Shown piece after piece: positions 1 to 8,778 of a stretch of DNA of 64,000 nt. The notes under the pieces were generated by a model, which saw nothing but the letters and a program-made list of their open reading frames with translations, had not been told where the DNA came from and made no database searches. The stretch lies in assembly GCF_018967845.1 (NCBI RefSeq), contig NZ_JAHLZZ010000001.1, forward strand, positions 3,782,001 to 3,846,000, in the 5' to 3' direction. Numbering within the stretch: position 1 is the stretch's first letter; each line of letters begins with the position of its first letter. The stretch comes from Hymenobacter siberiensis. GTDB lineage: Bacteria; Bacteroidota; Bacteroidia; Cytophagales; Hymenobacteraceae. The position numbers were made by a program, and so were the translations under genes.

Positions 1-176
1 AGCACGATGCTGGGCTTGCCGGCCTCGCGGCCCTTCAGCTTATAAAGCTGCTGCACGGCGGGCAGGGCTTCGGCATCGCAGCCCAGGCCCCACACGGTAT
101 CGGTGGGGTACAGAATAACCTGCTGGAGCAGCAGCGCGTCAACGGCAGCATCGACTTCTTGTTGGAAACGGTTCAT
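1..176 (-). CDS. Sua5/YciO/YrdC/TsaC family protein (L-threonylcarbamoyladenylate synthase), 5' part
   Basis: Only the first 58 or so codons are in the window; the gene runs off the left edge. The protein starts MNRFQQEVDAAVDALL and contains YPTDTVWGLGCDA and a KLKGREAGKPS stretch. These are the N-terminal substrate-binding signatures of the YrdC/Sua5 fold, which makes threonylcarbamoyl-AMP for the t6A37 modification of ANN-decoding tRNAs. The ATG at 174-176 is the only start near the conserved N-terminus. The gene is cytoplasmic by composition, with no signal peptide. An inverted repeat begins directly upstream. I cannot tell TsaC from YciO because the C-terminal part is missing. Confidence 0.85.
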   Translation of the reverse strand, partial: MNRFQQEVDAAVDALLLQQVILYPTDTVWGLGCDAEALPAVQQLYKLKGREAGKPSIV

Positions 177-179
177 ATT

Positions 180-346
180 ACTGATTTACACTGATTAACC
201 GTGATTTCACCGGGTTTTTATTGCCCGCGAAATCATGGCTTTTTGTTTTTATTAATTTCAATCTCCTAATTCAATTAATGACCAAACCGCAAAGATTACC
301 GCCGAAAGAAATCAGCGAAATCACGGCTAATCAGCGGCAATCAGTG
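180..346. repeat. Intergenic inverted repeat built on CTGATTA / CCGTGATTTC words
   Basis: The left arm (about 180-211) reads ACTGATTTACACTGATTAAC and on to GTGATTTCACC. The right arm (about 308-346) is its imperfect reverse complement, with CTGATTAGCCGTGATTTC on the minus strand. The right arm overlaps the end of the epimerase gene and supplies its last residues (about LIAAD) and its stop codon. Confidence 0.6.
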
Positions 347-740
347 ATTGGCAGAGCTCCACCAACACCCCGGCCGCGCTCTTGGGGTGCACGAAGCACA
401 CCAGCTTATTATCGGCCCCGCGCTTGGGTTCCTCATTTAATAATACGAACCCCTCCTCTTTCAGCCGCGCCATCTCGGCGCGGATATCATCAACCTCGAA
501 GGCGACGTGGTGAATGCCCTCGGGCTTTTTAGCCAGGAATTTCGTGATGGCGCTGTCCGGCGAAGTGCCGGCCAGCAACTCAATCTTTGAGCCGCCGACC
601 TGAAAAAAGACGGTATCAACGGCCTCGCTGGCCACGTGCTCCTTCTTATAGGGAGCCGCGCCGAGCAGTTTGGTGTAGAGTTCGGTGGCGGCTTCGAGGT
701 CGTGTACGGCCAGGCCGAGATGTTCGAGGTTGATAAGCAT
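327..740 (-). CDS. mce: Methylmalonyl-CoA epimerase (VOC/glyoxalase superfamily)
   Basis: This 137-residue protein interconverts the (R) and (S) forms of methylmalonyl-CoA in the propionyl-CoA/succinyl-CoA pathway. The start MLINLEHLGLAVHDL at 740 begins directly with the first VOC strand; an upstream ATG at 779 would add 13 residues with no family counterpart. Metal ligands expected for the family are visible: His in EHLGLAV, His in GIHHVAFEV, and Glu in GVLVEL near the end. The length matches the family. The final SLIAAD and the TAG stop fall inside an inverted repeat, so the native C-terminus was probably slightly shorter. The gene is divergent from iscS. Confidence 0.88.
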   Translation of the reverse strand: MLINLEHLGLAVHDLEAATELYTKLLGAAPYKKEHVASEAVDTVFFQVGGSKIELLAGTSPDSAITKFLAKKPEGIHHVAFEVDDIRAEMARLKEEGFVLLNEEPKRGADNKLVCFVHPKSAAGVLVELCQSLIAAD

Positions 741-849
741 GAGGTGAGTGTGGAAGAGATAATGCCGCTTACCGGGCAAAAAAGCGGGTTTTACCGCGCA
801 TTTTGCATCGTTACCGGAAGTCGGCGCATTTCCTTATTTAGATTGTGTC

Positions 850-857
850 TACTTTTG
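850..857 (+). promoter_or_regulatory. Bacteroidetes -7 element (TAnnTTTG) upstream of iscS
   Basis: TACTTTTG fits the TAnnTTTG consensus of the Bacteroidetes housekeeping sigma factor. It lies about 93 nt before the iscS ATG. No clear TTG is found at the expected -33 distance, so this is a moderate call. Confidence 0.4.
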
Positions 858-949
858 TGAGACCAAAGAAAACTGATTGCCCCCGAACCGTGTTCTAAGA
901 GCCGACCAGGCTTTCATTGGTTTATCTTTTTGCTATACCGCTGCGCGCA

Positions 950-2164
950 ATGCTGAAGCTCCCTATTTACCTCGACAACAACTCCACCACCCCACTCGAC
1001 CCGCGTGTGCTGGATACCATGATGCCCTACCTGACCGATGTATTCGGCAACGCCGCTTCGCGCAACCACCCCTTCGGCTGGGCCGCTGAGGAAGGCGTGG
1101 ACTACGCCCGCGAGCAGATTTCGAAGCTCATCAACTGCGACTCAAAGGAAATCATCTTCACCTCGGGGGCTACCGAGTCGGACAACCTGGGTATCAAGGG
1201 CGTGTTCGAAATGTATAGCCAGAAAGGCAACCACGTCATTACCACCACCACCGAACACAAAGCAATACTCGATACCTGCAAGCACATCGAGAAGCTGGGC
1301 GGCAAGGTGACCTACCTGCCCGTTGATGAGCAGGGCCTCATCAGCCTCACCGACCTTGAAGCCGCCATGACGCCCGAGACCATTCTCGTGACCATCATGT
1401 ACGGCAACAACGAGACGGGCACCATCAACCCCATCCGCGAAATCGCCAAAATCGCCCACAATCACGGCGCCCTGTTCATGACGGACGGCACCCAGGCCGT
1501 GGGTAAAATCCCGGTTGATGTGATTGCCGAAGGCATCGACATCATGGCCTTCACGGCCCACAAGATGTACGGCCCGAAAGGCGTGGGTGCCCTCTACGTG
1601 CGCCGCAAGAACCCCCGGGTGAAAGTGACCGCCCAGATGGACGGCGGTGGCCACGAGCGCGGTATGCGCTCGGGTACCCTCAACGTACCCGGCATTGTGG
1701 GACTGGGCAAGGCCTGCGAATTGGCCCGCCTCGAAATGGCCGCCGACGCTGCCCGCCTGAGCGTGATGCGCGACCGCCTCGAAAAAGAACTGATGACGAT
1801 GGAGGAAACCTACGTGAACGGCTCGGTAGAACACCGCCTGCCCCACGTTACCAATATCAGCTTCAAATACGTAGAAGGCGAAGGCCTGATGATGGGCGTG
1901 AAGGACCTGGCCGTATCGTCCGGTTCGGCCTGTACTTCGGCCTCGTTGGAGCCCAGCTATGTACTCAAGGCCCTGGGCCTGAGCGACGACCTGGCCCACA
2001 GCAGCCTGCGCTTCGGCCTGAGCCGCTTCACCACCGACGAGCAAATCGACTACGCCATCGGCCATGTAAAAGAGGCCGTGACCAAGCTCCGCGAAATGTC
2101 GCCCCTGTGGGAGATGTTCCAAGAAGGCATCGACTTGAGCAAAATCGAGTGGGCGGAACACTAA
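950..2164 (+). CDS. iscS: Cysteine desulfurase IscS
   Basis: This PLP enzyme takes sulfur from cysteine and passes the persulfide to IscU for Fe-S cluster building. With the ATG at 950 it has 404 residues, the same as E. coli IscS; the reading frame is open 11 codons further up, but only a TTG is available there. Visible features are YLDNNSTTPLD at the N-terminus, the PLP lysine in TAHKMYGPKG (about residue 206), the active-site cysteine in SSGSACTSASLEP (about 328) and the C-terminal SPLWEMFQEGIDL, which in E. coli contacts IscU. It leads an apparent iscS-iscU-unknown-iscA set. No iscR precedes it. Confidence 0.95.
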   Translation: MLKLPIYLDNNSTTPLDPRVLDTMMPYLTDVFGNAASRNHPFGWAAEEGVDYAREQISKLINCDSKEIIFTSGATESDNLGIKGVFEMYSQKGNHVITTTTEHKAILDTCKHIEKLGGKVTYLPVDEQGLISLTDLEAAMTPETILVTIMYGNNETGTINPIREIAKIAHNHGALFMTDGTQAVGKIPVDVIAEGIDIMAFTAHKMYGPKGVGALYVRRKNPRVKVTAQMDGGGHERGMRSGTLNVPGIVGLGKACELARLEMAADAARLSVMRDRLEKELMTMEETYVNGSVEHRLPHVTNISFKYVEGEGLMMGVKDLAVSSGSACTSASLEPSYVLKALGLSDDLAHSSLRFGLSRFTTDEQIDYAIGHVKEAVTKLREMSPLWEMFQEGIDLSKIEWAEH

Positions 2165-2168
2165 AATA

Positions 2169-2259
2169 GTTATGAGTTAAAAGTTATGAGTTATGAGTTT
2201 TTCATTTGCCCTCATGGCTCTGCTTTTCAACTCCTAACTCATAACTTTTAACTCATAAC
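2169..2259. repeat. Inverted repeat of GTTATGAGTTAAAAGTTATG words between iscS and iscU
   Basis: The 29-nt arms at 2169-2197 and 2231-2259 are reverse complements with one mismatch. The 33-nt spacer reads TTTTTCATTTGCCCTCATGG onward. The arms are themselves made of repeats of TTATGAG. The element fills almost the entire gap and ends 9 nt before the iscU ATG. Confidence 0.85.
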
Positions 2260-2268
2260 TCCAAAATC

Positions 2269-2679
2269 ATGGCTTACTCCGATAAGGTAATCGACCACTA
2301 CAGCAACCCCCGTAACGTGGGCACGCTGGACAAAAGCAAGAAGAACGTAGGCACCGGCCTCGTGGGCGCACCTGAGTGCGGCGACGTAATGCGCCTGCAA
2401 ATTGAGGTGGACGAAGCCACCAACACCATCACCGACGCCAAATTCAAGACGTTCGGCTGCGGCTCGGCCATCGCCTCGTCGTCGCTGGCCACGGAGTGGC
2501 TGAAGGGCAAATCCATCGACGAGGCCCTGGCCATCGACAACATGGAGATTGTGGAAGAGCTGGCCCTGCCGCCCGTGAAAATCCACTGCTCGGTACTGGC
2601 TGAAGATGCCATCAAGTCGGCTATCTCGGACTACCGCGTGAAAAACGGTTTGCCCGCCCTGGAGCTGGCGCACCACTAG
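2269..2679 (+). CDS. iscU: Fe-S cluster assembly scaffold IscU
   Basis: This 136-residue scaffold receives sulfur from IscS and iron, and assembles 2Fe-2S/4Fe-4S clusters. The three cluster cysteines are visible in GAPECGDVM, TFGCGSAIA and KIHCSVLAEDA. The LPPVK sequence just before the third cysteine is the known binding motif for the HscA chaperone, so an hscA is expected elsewhere in the genome; none is in this window. The start MAYSDKVIDHYSNPRNVG is the classic IscU N-terminus. It lies about 104 bp downstream of iscS, separated by an inverted repeat. Confidence 0.95.
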   Translation: MAYSDKVIDHYSNPRNVGTLDKSKKNVGTGLVGAPECGDVMRLQIEVDEATNTITDAKFKTFGCGSAIASSSLATEWLKGKSIDEALAIDNMEIVEELALPPVKIHCSVLAEDAIKSAISDYRVKNGLPALELAHH

Positions 2680-2684
2680 TTTTT

Positions 2685-2772
2685 TTAATGAGGAATGAAG
2701 AATGAGGAATGAAGAATTAGCCTTGCGGCTGGTTCTTCAATTCCTCATTCTTCATTCCTCATTCTTCATTAA
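2685..2772. repeat. Inverted repeat of AATGAGGAATGAAG words downstream of iscU
   Basis: The 34-nt arms at 2685-2718 and 2739-2772 pair at about 30 positions; the four mismatches are all A/G alternations between AATGAGG and AATGAAG units. The loop contains GCCTTGCGGC. The element sits between the iscU stop and the next ATG at 2776. It is a different family from the iscS-iscU repeat. Confidence 0.85.
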
Positions 2773-2775
2773 CAC

Positions 2776-3168
2776 ATGGACGAATTTGACATTGCCCGAC
2801 TGGAGCGCGAGATTCGGCAGTACCTGGGGCTGGAGCCCACGCAGCTACAATTCGAGTTCCGGGAGCTGGAAGGGCTGACCCGACTGGATTTGATTACGGT
2901 GAATCCGCGCCATCAGCAAAGCTTCCTGTTTCGCTACGAAACCGGCCGTGACAAGGTGGAGTGCCTGGAAAAGATGCTGGCCTACGTGCGCAGCTACCGC
3001 GATACCGAAAGCTCCTACACGCTGCAATGGCGCGCCCGGGGCGACCGGGAGCTGCAAACGTCCTACTTCCGGGCACACAACGTATATGAGGCACTGGACA
3101 AGCTTTATTTCGACCGCGATTTGAACACGATTACCGTGTTTAGCGTAGTGTTGAACCCAAGCTCTTAA
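2776..3168 (+). CDS. Unknown 130-residue protein in the isc set
   Basis: I do not recognise this protein. It starts MDEFDIARLEREIRQYLG, has no signal peptide or membrane segment, and has a mixed helix/strand composition with many charged residues (RYETGRDKVECLEKMLAYV in the middle, KLYFDRDLNTITVFSVV near the end). It has one cysteine, so it is unlikely to bind a cluster by itself. It lies between iscU and iscA on the same strand, where other bacteria carry hscB/hscA or iscX. By position it could be an accessory factor of Fe-S assembly, but nothing in the sequence proves this. Confidence 0.7.
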   Translation: MDEFDIARLEREIRQYLGLEPTQLQFEFRELEGLTRLDLITVNPRHQQSFLFRYETGRDKVECLEKMLAYVRSYRDTESSYTLQWRARGDRELQTSYFRAHNVYEALDKLYFDRDLNTITVFSVVLNPSS

Positions 3169-3291
3169 GGGCTTCGATGAATTGTTTAGCGAGCGAGCGA
3201 ACAAAGAAATTCGGCCGCTTGTTTATAATGTGTCTAAATTGCGGGTCCATTCGACTTTCCATCAAGCCTGAACGGCTCCGCTCCTACTGCC

Positions 3292-3618
3292 ATGATTACC
3301 GTATCCGATAAAGCCAAAGAAAAAGTAGCACGCCTGATTGAAGACGCGCATCTTGACGATACCTACCGCCTGCGCGCCTCAGTGGCTGGCGGCGGCTGCT
3401 CGGGCCTGAGCTACAAGCTGGATTTCGATAACGAAGTGCGTCCCATGGACCAGGAATTCGAGGACAAAGGCGTGCGCGTAGTGGTCGACATGAAAAGCTT
3501 CCTCTACCTGGCCGGCACCGAGCTGGACTTTTCCGACGGCCTCAATGGCAAGGGATTCCAGTTCAATAACCCCAACGCCTCGCGCGAGTGCGGCTGCGGG
3601 GAAAGCTTCTCCGTCTGA
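3292..3618 (+). CDS. iscA: Iron-sulfur cluster assembly accessory protein, IscA/HesB (A-type carrier)
   Basis: This 108-residue A-type carrier delivers clusters to target proteins. The three invariant cysteines are present in VAGGGCSGLSY and in the C-terminal SRECGCGESFSV. The start MITVSDKAKEKVARL is typical. A possible promoter is present around 3222-3235 (TATAATGTGTCTAAATTG), so it may be transcribed apart from iscSU. Its TGA stop overlaps the first bases of a CACGGATTAG inverted repeat. A perfect hairpin terminator follows, separating it from the convergent T9SS cargo gene. IscA, ErpA and SufA cannot be told apart from sequence alone. Confidence 0.9.
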   Translation: MITVSDKAKEKVARLIEDAHLDDTYRLRASVAGGGCSGLSYKLDFDNEVRPMDQEFEDKGVRVVVDMKSFLYLAGTELDFSDGLNGKGFQFNNPNASRECGCGESFSV

Positions 3619-3793
3619 CCACGGATTAGCACGGATTAGCACGGATTTTGTGCTGCCGAGGAAACTCCAATCCTCACTCACAGCAAATAAAAAAGGCTTG
3701 CCATCTGGCAAGCCTTTTTTATTTGCTTAAAACAGTTTGACGTACGTCCACGAAATCCGTGGAATCCGCTAAAATCCGTGCTAATCCGTGGTC
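3617..3793. repeat. Inverted repeat of CACGGATTAG words between convergent genes
   Basis: The left arm (3617-3649) starts GACCACGGATTAGCACGG. The right arm (about 3752-3793) is the reverse complement with one extra unit. The left arm abuts the iscA stop. The right arm contains the stop codon and last residues (TTD) of the T9SS cargo gene on the other strand. A separate terminator hairpin lies in the middle. Confidence 0.8.
3683..3726. terminator. Bidirectional intrinsic terminator, perfect 21-bp stem
   Basis: The arms at 3683-3703 and 3706-3726 are perfect reverse complements with a 2-nt spacer (TC). The stem core is GGCTTGCC flanked by six A and six T, so it has a U-tract in both directions. 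It separates convergent iscA and the minus-strand cargo gene. Confidence 0.9.
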
Positions 3794-6700
3794 TTTTCAA
3801 ACTTCTGCAGGGTGCGGCCGGCAGCGGTTTGCAGCTCCAGGAAATAGAGGCCGGTGGGCAGAGCTTCGAGACCGATGCTGGCGGTGCCGGCTTCGGTAGT
3901 GCCGTGCAGCAGGGACTGGCCCAGCTGGTTGAGCACGCGGTAGGGCGTGGCGGCTTCGGCGATGAAGCTGATGCGGCTGTGGGCGGGGTTGGGGTAGAGC
4001 TCCACTTTGGCGATTTCGCCGGAACCGGCTACCGTGACCACCGGCGAAAAGCTGCTGCTGCCGTCCAGGTCGACCTGGCGCAGGCGGTAGTAGAGCTTGG
4101 CGGCCGGGGCGGCCTTGTCGAGGGTGGCGTAGGCTGTGGGGTTCATGCTGTTGCCCTGGGCAGCTACGGTGGCCAGCTTGGCGAATTCGCGGCCATCGAC
4201 GCTGCGCTGCACCTCAAAGCGGGCGCTATTTTTCTCGGTGGCCGTGGCCCATTTCACCGAAACCGTCTTATCGGCCTGGCGCTGGGCGCTGAAAGCGGTG
4301 AGCTCGACGGGCAGCGGGTTGATGGCCGACAGCACGTTGGTGTTGGACAGGTCATTCTGTGCCCCGAGCACGAAGTCGGAGAAATCAGAGAACGAAGCGG
4401 AGGTGAGCGTGCCTGCCACCGAGGGGCCGCCGGCCCCGGAATCGGTACCCGTGTTGCCGGAGCGGCCCAGGTTGGTCCACTGGTTGGCGAATGAGCCGGT
4501 GGCGTCGCGCTTAGCAATCACGAAATCGGTGCTGCTGGGTACGTTCACGTAATCTTCGGCCCCGAAGCTGAGGGTGACAGTGCCGCTGAAGTTGCCCGGG
4601 TCCGTATTCGAGGACGTGACGGTGTAGAAGCGCTTCGACGATACACGGGCCAGAGGCGCGGTGCCCAGCCCATTGCCCGGGGCCAGGGTACGGGTGGGGT
4701 TGCCTTCGAACTGCTCAGCGGTGTAGGTCGAAGCAAGAGCCTGGGCCGTGCTAATGAGCGTGATGGGGCGATAGAATGTGCCCTTGCCCACCGGGAACAC
4801 CGTGGTGGCTGCGCCCACATCCGTTACACGGGCCAGCGGACCATTCACGAAGCTGGTGGCGCTACCACCGGTGGCGTTACTGGACAGGGTGAGCAGGTTG
4901 ATGGCCGCTGTAGTGATGTTGCCGCTGGTAAGCTGCAAAGTACCCGGCACTGTGAGCGGACGCTGGAGCAGTACGCCCTGGGCGTTGTTGATTTGCAGCG
5001 TTACGTTGGAACCCAGGGCCAGGCCGGTCGTGCTGGTATTGGTGCCACCGATGGTTTGCACGGTGGTGCCATTCAGCTGTAGGGGAGCCGTGGGCGTGGA
5101 AGCCGGCAGGAAGGAAAGGATGGCGTTGCCATCAACTTTGATATCGCCTTTGATGGAAATGCTACCAGTGAGGTTGATAGGCAGGCTGCCGGTGAGCACC
5201 CGCAGGTCGTTCCGAATCACCAGTGGATTGCCCCCCGAAGTGGTGGGGGCCGTGGTGAAGCCGGGATTGTAGACAAAGGTGCCGTAGGTGCGGCCCGAGA
5301 ACGAAGGGGCAGTCAGAATCGCGGGGACGAAACGGTAGTAGCTGCCACTCTGGAACGTGACCGAAGCACTAGTGCCGGCCGCGCCAAACGGCGAAGCCCC
5401 CCCCTGCTGGAAGTAGCTCGACCCGGCCTCAAACAGTACCGTGCCAGCAAAGCCAATAGCACTGCCAAACACATTGCCGCCAAAGTTGGCGGTAGCCGTG
5501 ATGGCGCTACCCGTGTGGAACACAATAGCGTTTGGAGTGGCGCTGGTGCCCAGAATCTTGTGCGTGGTGCCGGAACTGAAAGCCGAACCATCGGCGGCAA
5601 TTCCACCGTCGATACTGGCCGTGGCACCCGTAGCGAGCTGGATGGTGAGGCCCATGTTGGCTACGGTGTTATACAGGCGCAGCGAGTCGGCAGTACCTAC
5701 TACGAGGTTGGCCGGGGTAGCCACACCGCTCAGGTTGAGGGTACGGTTGGCATCGGTGCTGAGCGTAGCGATAACGCCGCCCTGCAGCTTGAGGGCCGCA
5801 ATGGTTTCGGGGGTGGTGAAGTCGAGGGTCACATTGGCCGTGGTGGTCACCGTGCCGTCGAATAGCAGGATGTCGCTGGCGGCAGTTACCGCACGCGGCG
5901 GCGTCCAGCTGGTAGCCGCGCTGTAGCTGGTGCCGGTGCCATTCCAGGTGTAGGTAATGGCCGGGGGGGTGAGCGTGGTGAAGGTGGCTGTGCCCGGCGA
6001 GGTGGCCAGGTAGTTTTCGAGGCCGGCCGTGGCGTTGTCGTTGTAAGCATAGGCCTCTACGTTGTAGGCCGTGCCGGAGGCCAGGCCGGTTACGGTGAGG
6101 CTGGTGGTACTGCCATCGGCAATCACCACGAAGTTGCTGGTGCCCGTGGCGGGGTTGGTGCCGGTGGTGGTACCGTAGGTGGTATTGGCGGTGTACATAG
6201 TGCCATCAACGGGAGCCGCAGCGGCCGCAGCGTTGGGCCGCACTACCACGAGGCGCTTGGTGCCATCGCCGCCGCTCAGGCTGAGCAGCACGGTGGTGGT
6301 GGTAGCGCCCGAAGCCGTGACGGTGGGCTGCACCGTGGGCTCGGCAGCGGGCGGGGTGCCGGCCGTGAGCGAGCCAAAGAGGTTTACGTCATCTACGGCG
6401 AAGGTGCCGCTGCCGCTGCTGGAGCCGCCGTAGGCATAAATATGGAAGGTTACCGCGCCCGTCACGGTCGACAGGGCTGCCGTACCGGTCAGGTTCACGG
6501 TGCGGGGCGTGAGGGTGGTGGTGGGGTTAGTTTGAACGGCGCCCACAGTAGCCGTGTAACCATCGAGGCTGGTGCGGACCTCCCACTTGGTGGGGCCGGT
6601 GCCGGAGCTACGGTCCGAAACAATGAGCGTGGTCAGGTTGGCAGTGTTGCCGGCAGCGGCCGTGAAGGTGAACTGGTAATAGCCGGTAACCGAGTTCGCA

Positions 6701-8778
6701 GCCGGCGAAGCCGTGGAAATGGGGAAGCCCGTGGAACGGAAGTCCGGGGTATCCTGCGTGCTCGTCAGGCTCGTGGCCCGCGAAAAGACGCTGCCTGTTA
6801 CGTTAGCGGCCTGGGTGGTGGGCGAAGCGGAGCTGGTGGCTGGGAAGGTGTAACCCAGCAGCGGCGGCGAAAGCACCGTGCCACTCACGGTCACATCCTG
6901 CGAAGCCGCACCCGACACGTTGGTAATGATGGCACTAATCGGACCCACCGGCGTAGCAGCCGCAATGCGCACATACACCGTGCCGCCGGCAGCGGGCACT
7001 GATACGGTGCTACCGAAGCTGGTGCCCGTGGTCAGCGAAACTTCAACCCCCGAAGGAGCCGCGACGGTAATCGGAGCCGAGAGGCCATTGCCGGCGAGGA
7101 CGTAAGTCTGCTCGGCCGAGGCCGTGCCGGAGTAGTTCGAAAAGCCGCTCAGGCTGCCGGGGGTGGCCGTGAGGGTTGGGGCCGTGGTGGTAAATGTCAC
7201 ATCGGTGCCGTAGCCGGTGCCGGCACTGTTGGTGGCGTAAGCGGCCACGTAGTAAGTAGTGCCGCCGCTCAGGCCGGTGAGGCTGCTGGTGAAAGTGCCG
7301 GTACCGGGCGAGGCATTGGCCACCTGCGTCACGCCAGTGCCGCCAATCTGCGGGGTGGGAGTGGTGCTGTATACTACGCCCCGCGCCGTGATGGTGGCAC
7401 CGCCCGAAGCCATCACGTTGCCGCCGCTCGTGGCCGTGCTGGCCGTGATGGCCGAGGCCGCCGTGGTGGCCACGCTGGGCGCGGTGGCCGGAGCCAGGGT
7501 AGTAAAGCTCTGGTCGGTTGCATAGGTGGTGCCCACGCTGTTGGTGGCGTAGGCCGCCACGTAGTACGTGGTGCTGGCCGTGAGGCCCGTCAGGTTGCTC
7601 GTGAAGCTGCCCACGGCGTTAGCCGCATCGGGCACGTTGGTGACACCAGCCCCGCCGAGGCGGGGATTGGCCGTAGTGGAATACAATACGCCGCGAGCCG
7701 TAATGGCCGTGCCACCGTTGGTGGTGATGTTGCCGCCGGTGGTAGCCATAGTACTGGTGATAGCCGTGGCCGCCGTAGTGCTCACACCGGTGGGGACCGT
7801 GGCGGCAGCACTCACGGTGCCGGTTACGGCTACGTTTTGGGTAGTAGCGCCGGTACTAGCGTTGGCAATATTGCCACTATAAGGACTACCAGCAACTGTA
7901 GTAGCAGCCGTGAGACGCACCGATACCGTGGCCGATACCGCGCCGGTAGCGTCGGGGGTGAGGCTCAACGAAGCGACTGGGGCCGTGGCAAAACCATCCG
8001 TCGAAAATTCGTAGCCGGCGAACGGACCTACATTCAGGGCGGCGGTGAGGTTACTACCGGTTAAGGTGTAGGACTTGGCTACTGAGGCGGTGCCTTGGGT
8101 AGTGGTGAAGCTGCCGGCGGGCGTGAGAGTGCCGGTGGTGATGGTAGCGACAGGTGCGCCTGAAGTGCCAGAAAGGATTATATCATCGATGCGAAGCCCC
8201 GTGGCACCTTGTTTACGAAATCGCAGCGTGAGTATACTGGACTGCGCTCCCACTGGAAGGGCTACGCCTGTAATTCCGTACCAACCAATGGCAGCGCCAG
8301 TTGTTGGCAGGCCGCTTACCGTAACAGGGGTGAATGTAGTGCCATCCGTAGAATAGTCTACAATGAACGTATAAGCAGCAGCAGCTTCTTTCCGAAGTCC
8401 GAATGAAAGCGACAAGCCAGTGAATGTGCTGGTATTAATGTTTCCAATTGCAAAGCCGTATTCCCCTGCTGTAGAGGTAAAAAATGTATTCCCGCTACCC
8501 GTGGCACCAGAGTAACCACTTGATACAGAAGTTGCCCGAATGTCAGAAGGATTGGTTGCCGTGCCTTGAGAATAAGTGTAGCCAAGCGCTTTAGTCGAAA
8601 AAGTCGCGGGAGCAGTGCCAGTAGCATAGGCGCTAATGAGTGTAGTCCCACCGGGAGTACCAAATGTCTCGGAAAAAATAGTGCTCTGTCCCCACCCAAG
8701 CAGGGGTAACATAAGTATCAACAGCAGCGCCGCGCTACGACTGAGGCTCGCAGAAAAAACAGTAAACATGTTTCGCAT
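3781..8778 (-). CDS. Giant secreted protein with Fn3-like repeats and T9SS C-terminal sorting domain
   Basis: The 1665-residue protein starts MRNMFTVFSASLSRS, followed by a hydrophobic core and GWGQ, a clear Sec signal peptide. The body is rich in Thr, Ser, Ala and Gly. Two tandem Fn3-like units of about 100 residues (near residues 330-535) each have an ITARGVxYSTT strand and a TTYYVAAYATNS strand. A later region has the form of a passenger repeat protein with long low-complexity strands. It ends with LPVELTAFSAQRQADKTVSV, then a domain with VELYPNPAHSRISF and ALPTGLYFLELQT, the Por secretion tail recognised by type IX secretion. The protein is thus exported and probably surface-attached. The final residues and stop come from an inverted repeat. 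A second ATG at codon 4 is also possible. Confidence 0.85.
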   Translation of the reverse strand: MRNMFTVFSASLSRSAALLLILMLPLLGWGQSTIFSETFGTPGGTTLISAYATGTAPATFSTKALGYTYSQGTATNPSDIRATSVSSGYSGATGSGNTFFTSTAGEYGFAIGNINTSTFTGLSLSFGLRKEAAAAYTFIVDYSTDGTTFTPVTVSGLPTTGAAIGWYGITGVALPVGAQSSILTLRFRKQGATGLRIDDIILSGTSGAPVATITTGTLTPAGSFTTTQGTASVAKSYTLTGSNLTAALNVGPFAGYEFSTDGFATAPVASLSLTPDATGAVSATVSVRLTAATTVAGSPYSGNIANASTGATTQNVAVTGTVSAAATVPTGVSTTAATAITSTMATTGGNITTNGGTAITARGVLYSTTANPRLGGAGVTNVPDAANAVGSFTSNLTGLTASTTYYVAAYATNSVGTTYATDQSFTTLAPATAPSVATTAASAITASTATSGGNVMASGGATITARGVVYSTTPTPQIGGTGVTQVANASPGTGTFTSSLTGLSGGTTYYVAAYATNSAGTGYGTDVTFTTTAPTLTATPGSLSGFSNYSGTASAEQTYVLAGNGLSAPITVAAPSGVEVSLTTGTSFGSTVSVPAAGGTVYVRIAAATPVGPISAIITNVSGAASQDVTVSGTVLSPPLLGYTFPATSSASPTTQAANVTGSVFSRATSLTSTQDTPDFRSTGFPISTASPAANSVTGYYQFTFTAAAGNTANLTTLIVSDRSSGTGPTKWEVRTSLDGYTATVGAVQTNPTTTLTPRTVNLTGTAALSTVTGAVTFHIYAYGGSSSGSGTFAVDDVNLFGSLTAGTPPAAEPTVQPTVTASGATTTTVLLSLSGGDGTKRLVVVRPNAAAAAAPVDGTMYTANTTYGTTTGTNPATGTSNFVVIADGSTTSLTVTGLASGTAYNVEAYAYNDNATAGLENYLATSPGTATFTTLTPPAITYTWNGTGTSYSAATSWTPPRAVTAASDILLFDGTVTTTANVTLDFTTPETIAALKLQGGVIATLSTDANRTLNLSGVATPANLVVGTADSLRLYNTVANMGLTIQLATGATASIDGGIAADGSAFSSGTTHKILGTSATPNAIVFHTGSAITATANFGGNVFGSAIGFAGTVLFEAGSSYFQQGGASPFGAAGTSASVTFQSGSYYRFVPAILTAPSFSGRTYGTFVYNPGFTTAPTTSGGNPLVIRNDLRVLTGSLPINLTGSISIKGDIKVDGNAILSFLPASTPTAPLQLNGTTVQTIGGTNTSTTGLALGSNVTLQINNAQGVLLQRPLTVPGTLQLTSGNITTAAINLLTLSSNATGGSATSFVNGPLARVTDVGAATTVFPVGKGTFYRPITLISTAQALASTYTAEQFEGNPTRTLAPGNGLGTAPLARVSSKRFYTVTSSNTDPGNFSGTVTLSFGAEDYVNVPSSTDFVIAKRDATGSFANQWTNLGRSGNTGTDSGAGGPSVAGTLTSASFSDFSDFVLGAQNDLSNTNVLSAINPLPVELTAFSAQRQADKTVSVKWATATEKNSARFEVQRSVDGREFAKLATVAAQGNSMNPTAYATLDKAAPAAKLYYRLRQVDLDGSSSFSPVVTVAGSGEIAKVELYPNPAHSRISFIAEAATPYRVLNQLGQSLLHGTTEAGTASIGLEALPTGLYFLELQTAAGRTLQKFEKTTD

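Noticed and set aside
1142-2161. 339-codon minus-strand frame opposite iscS
   Set aside because: iscS is unambiguous on the plus strand; this frame has no recognisable domain.
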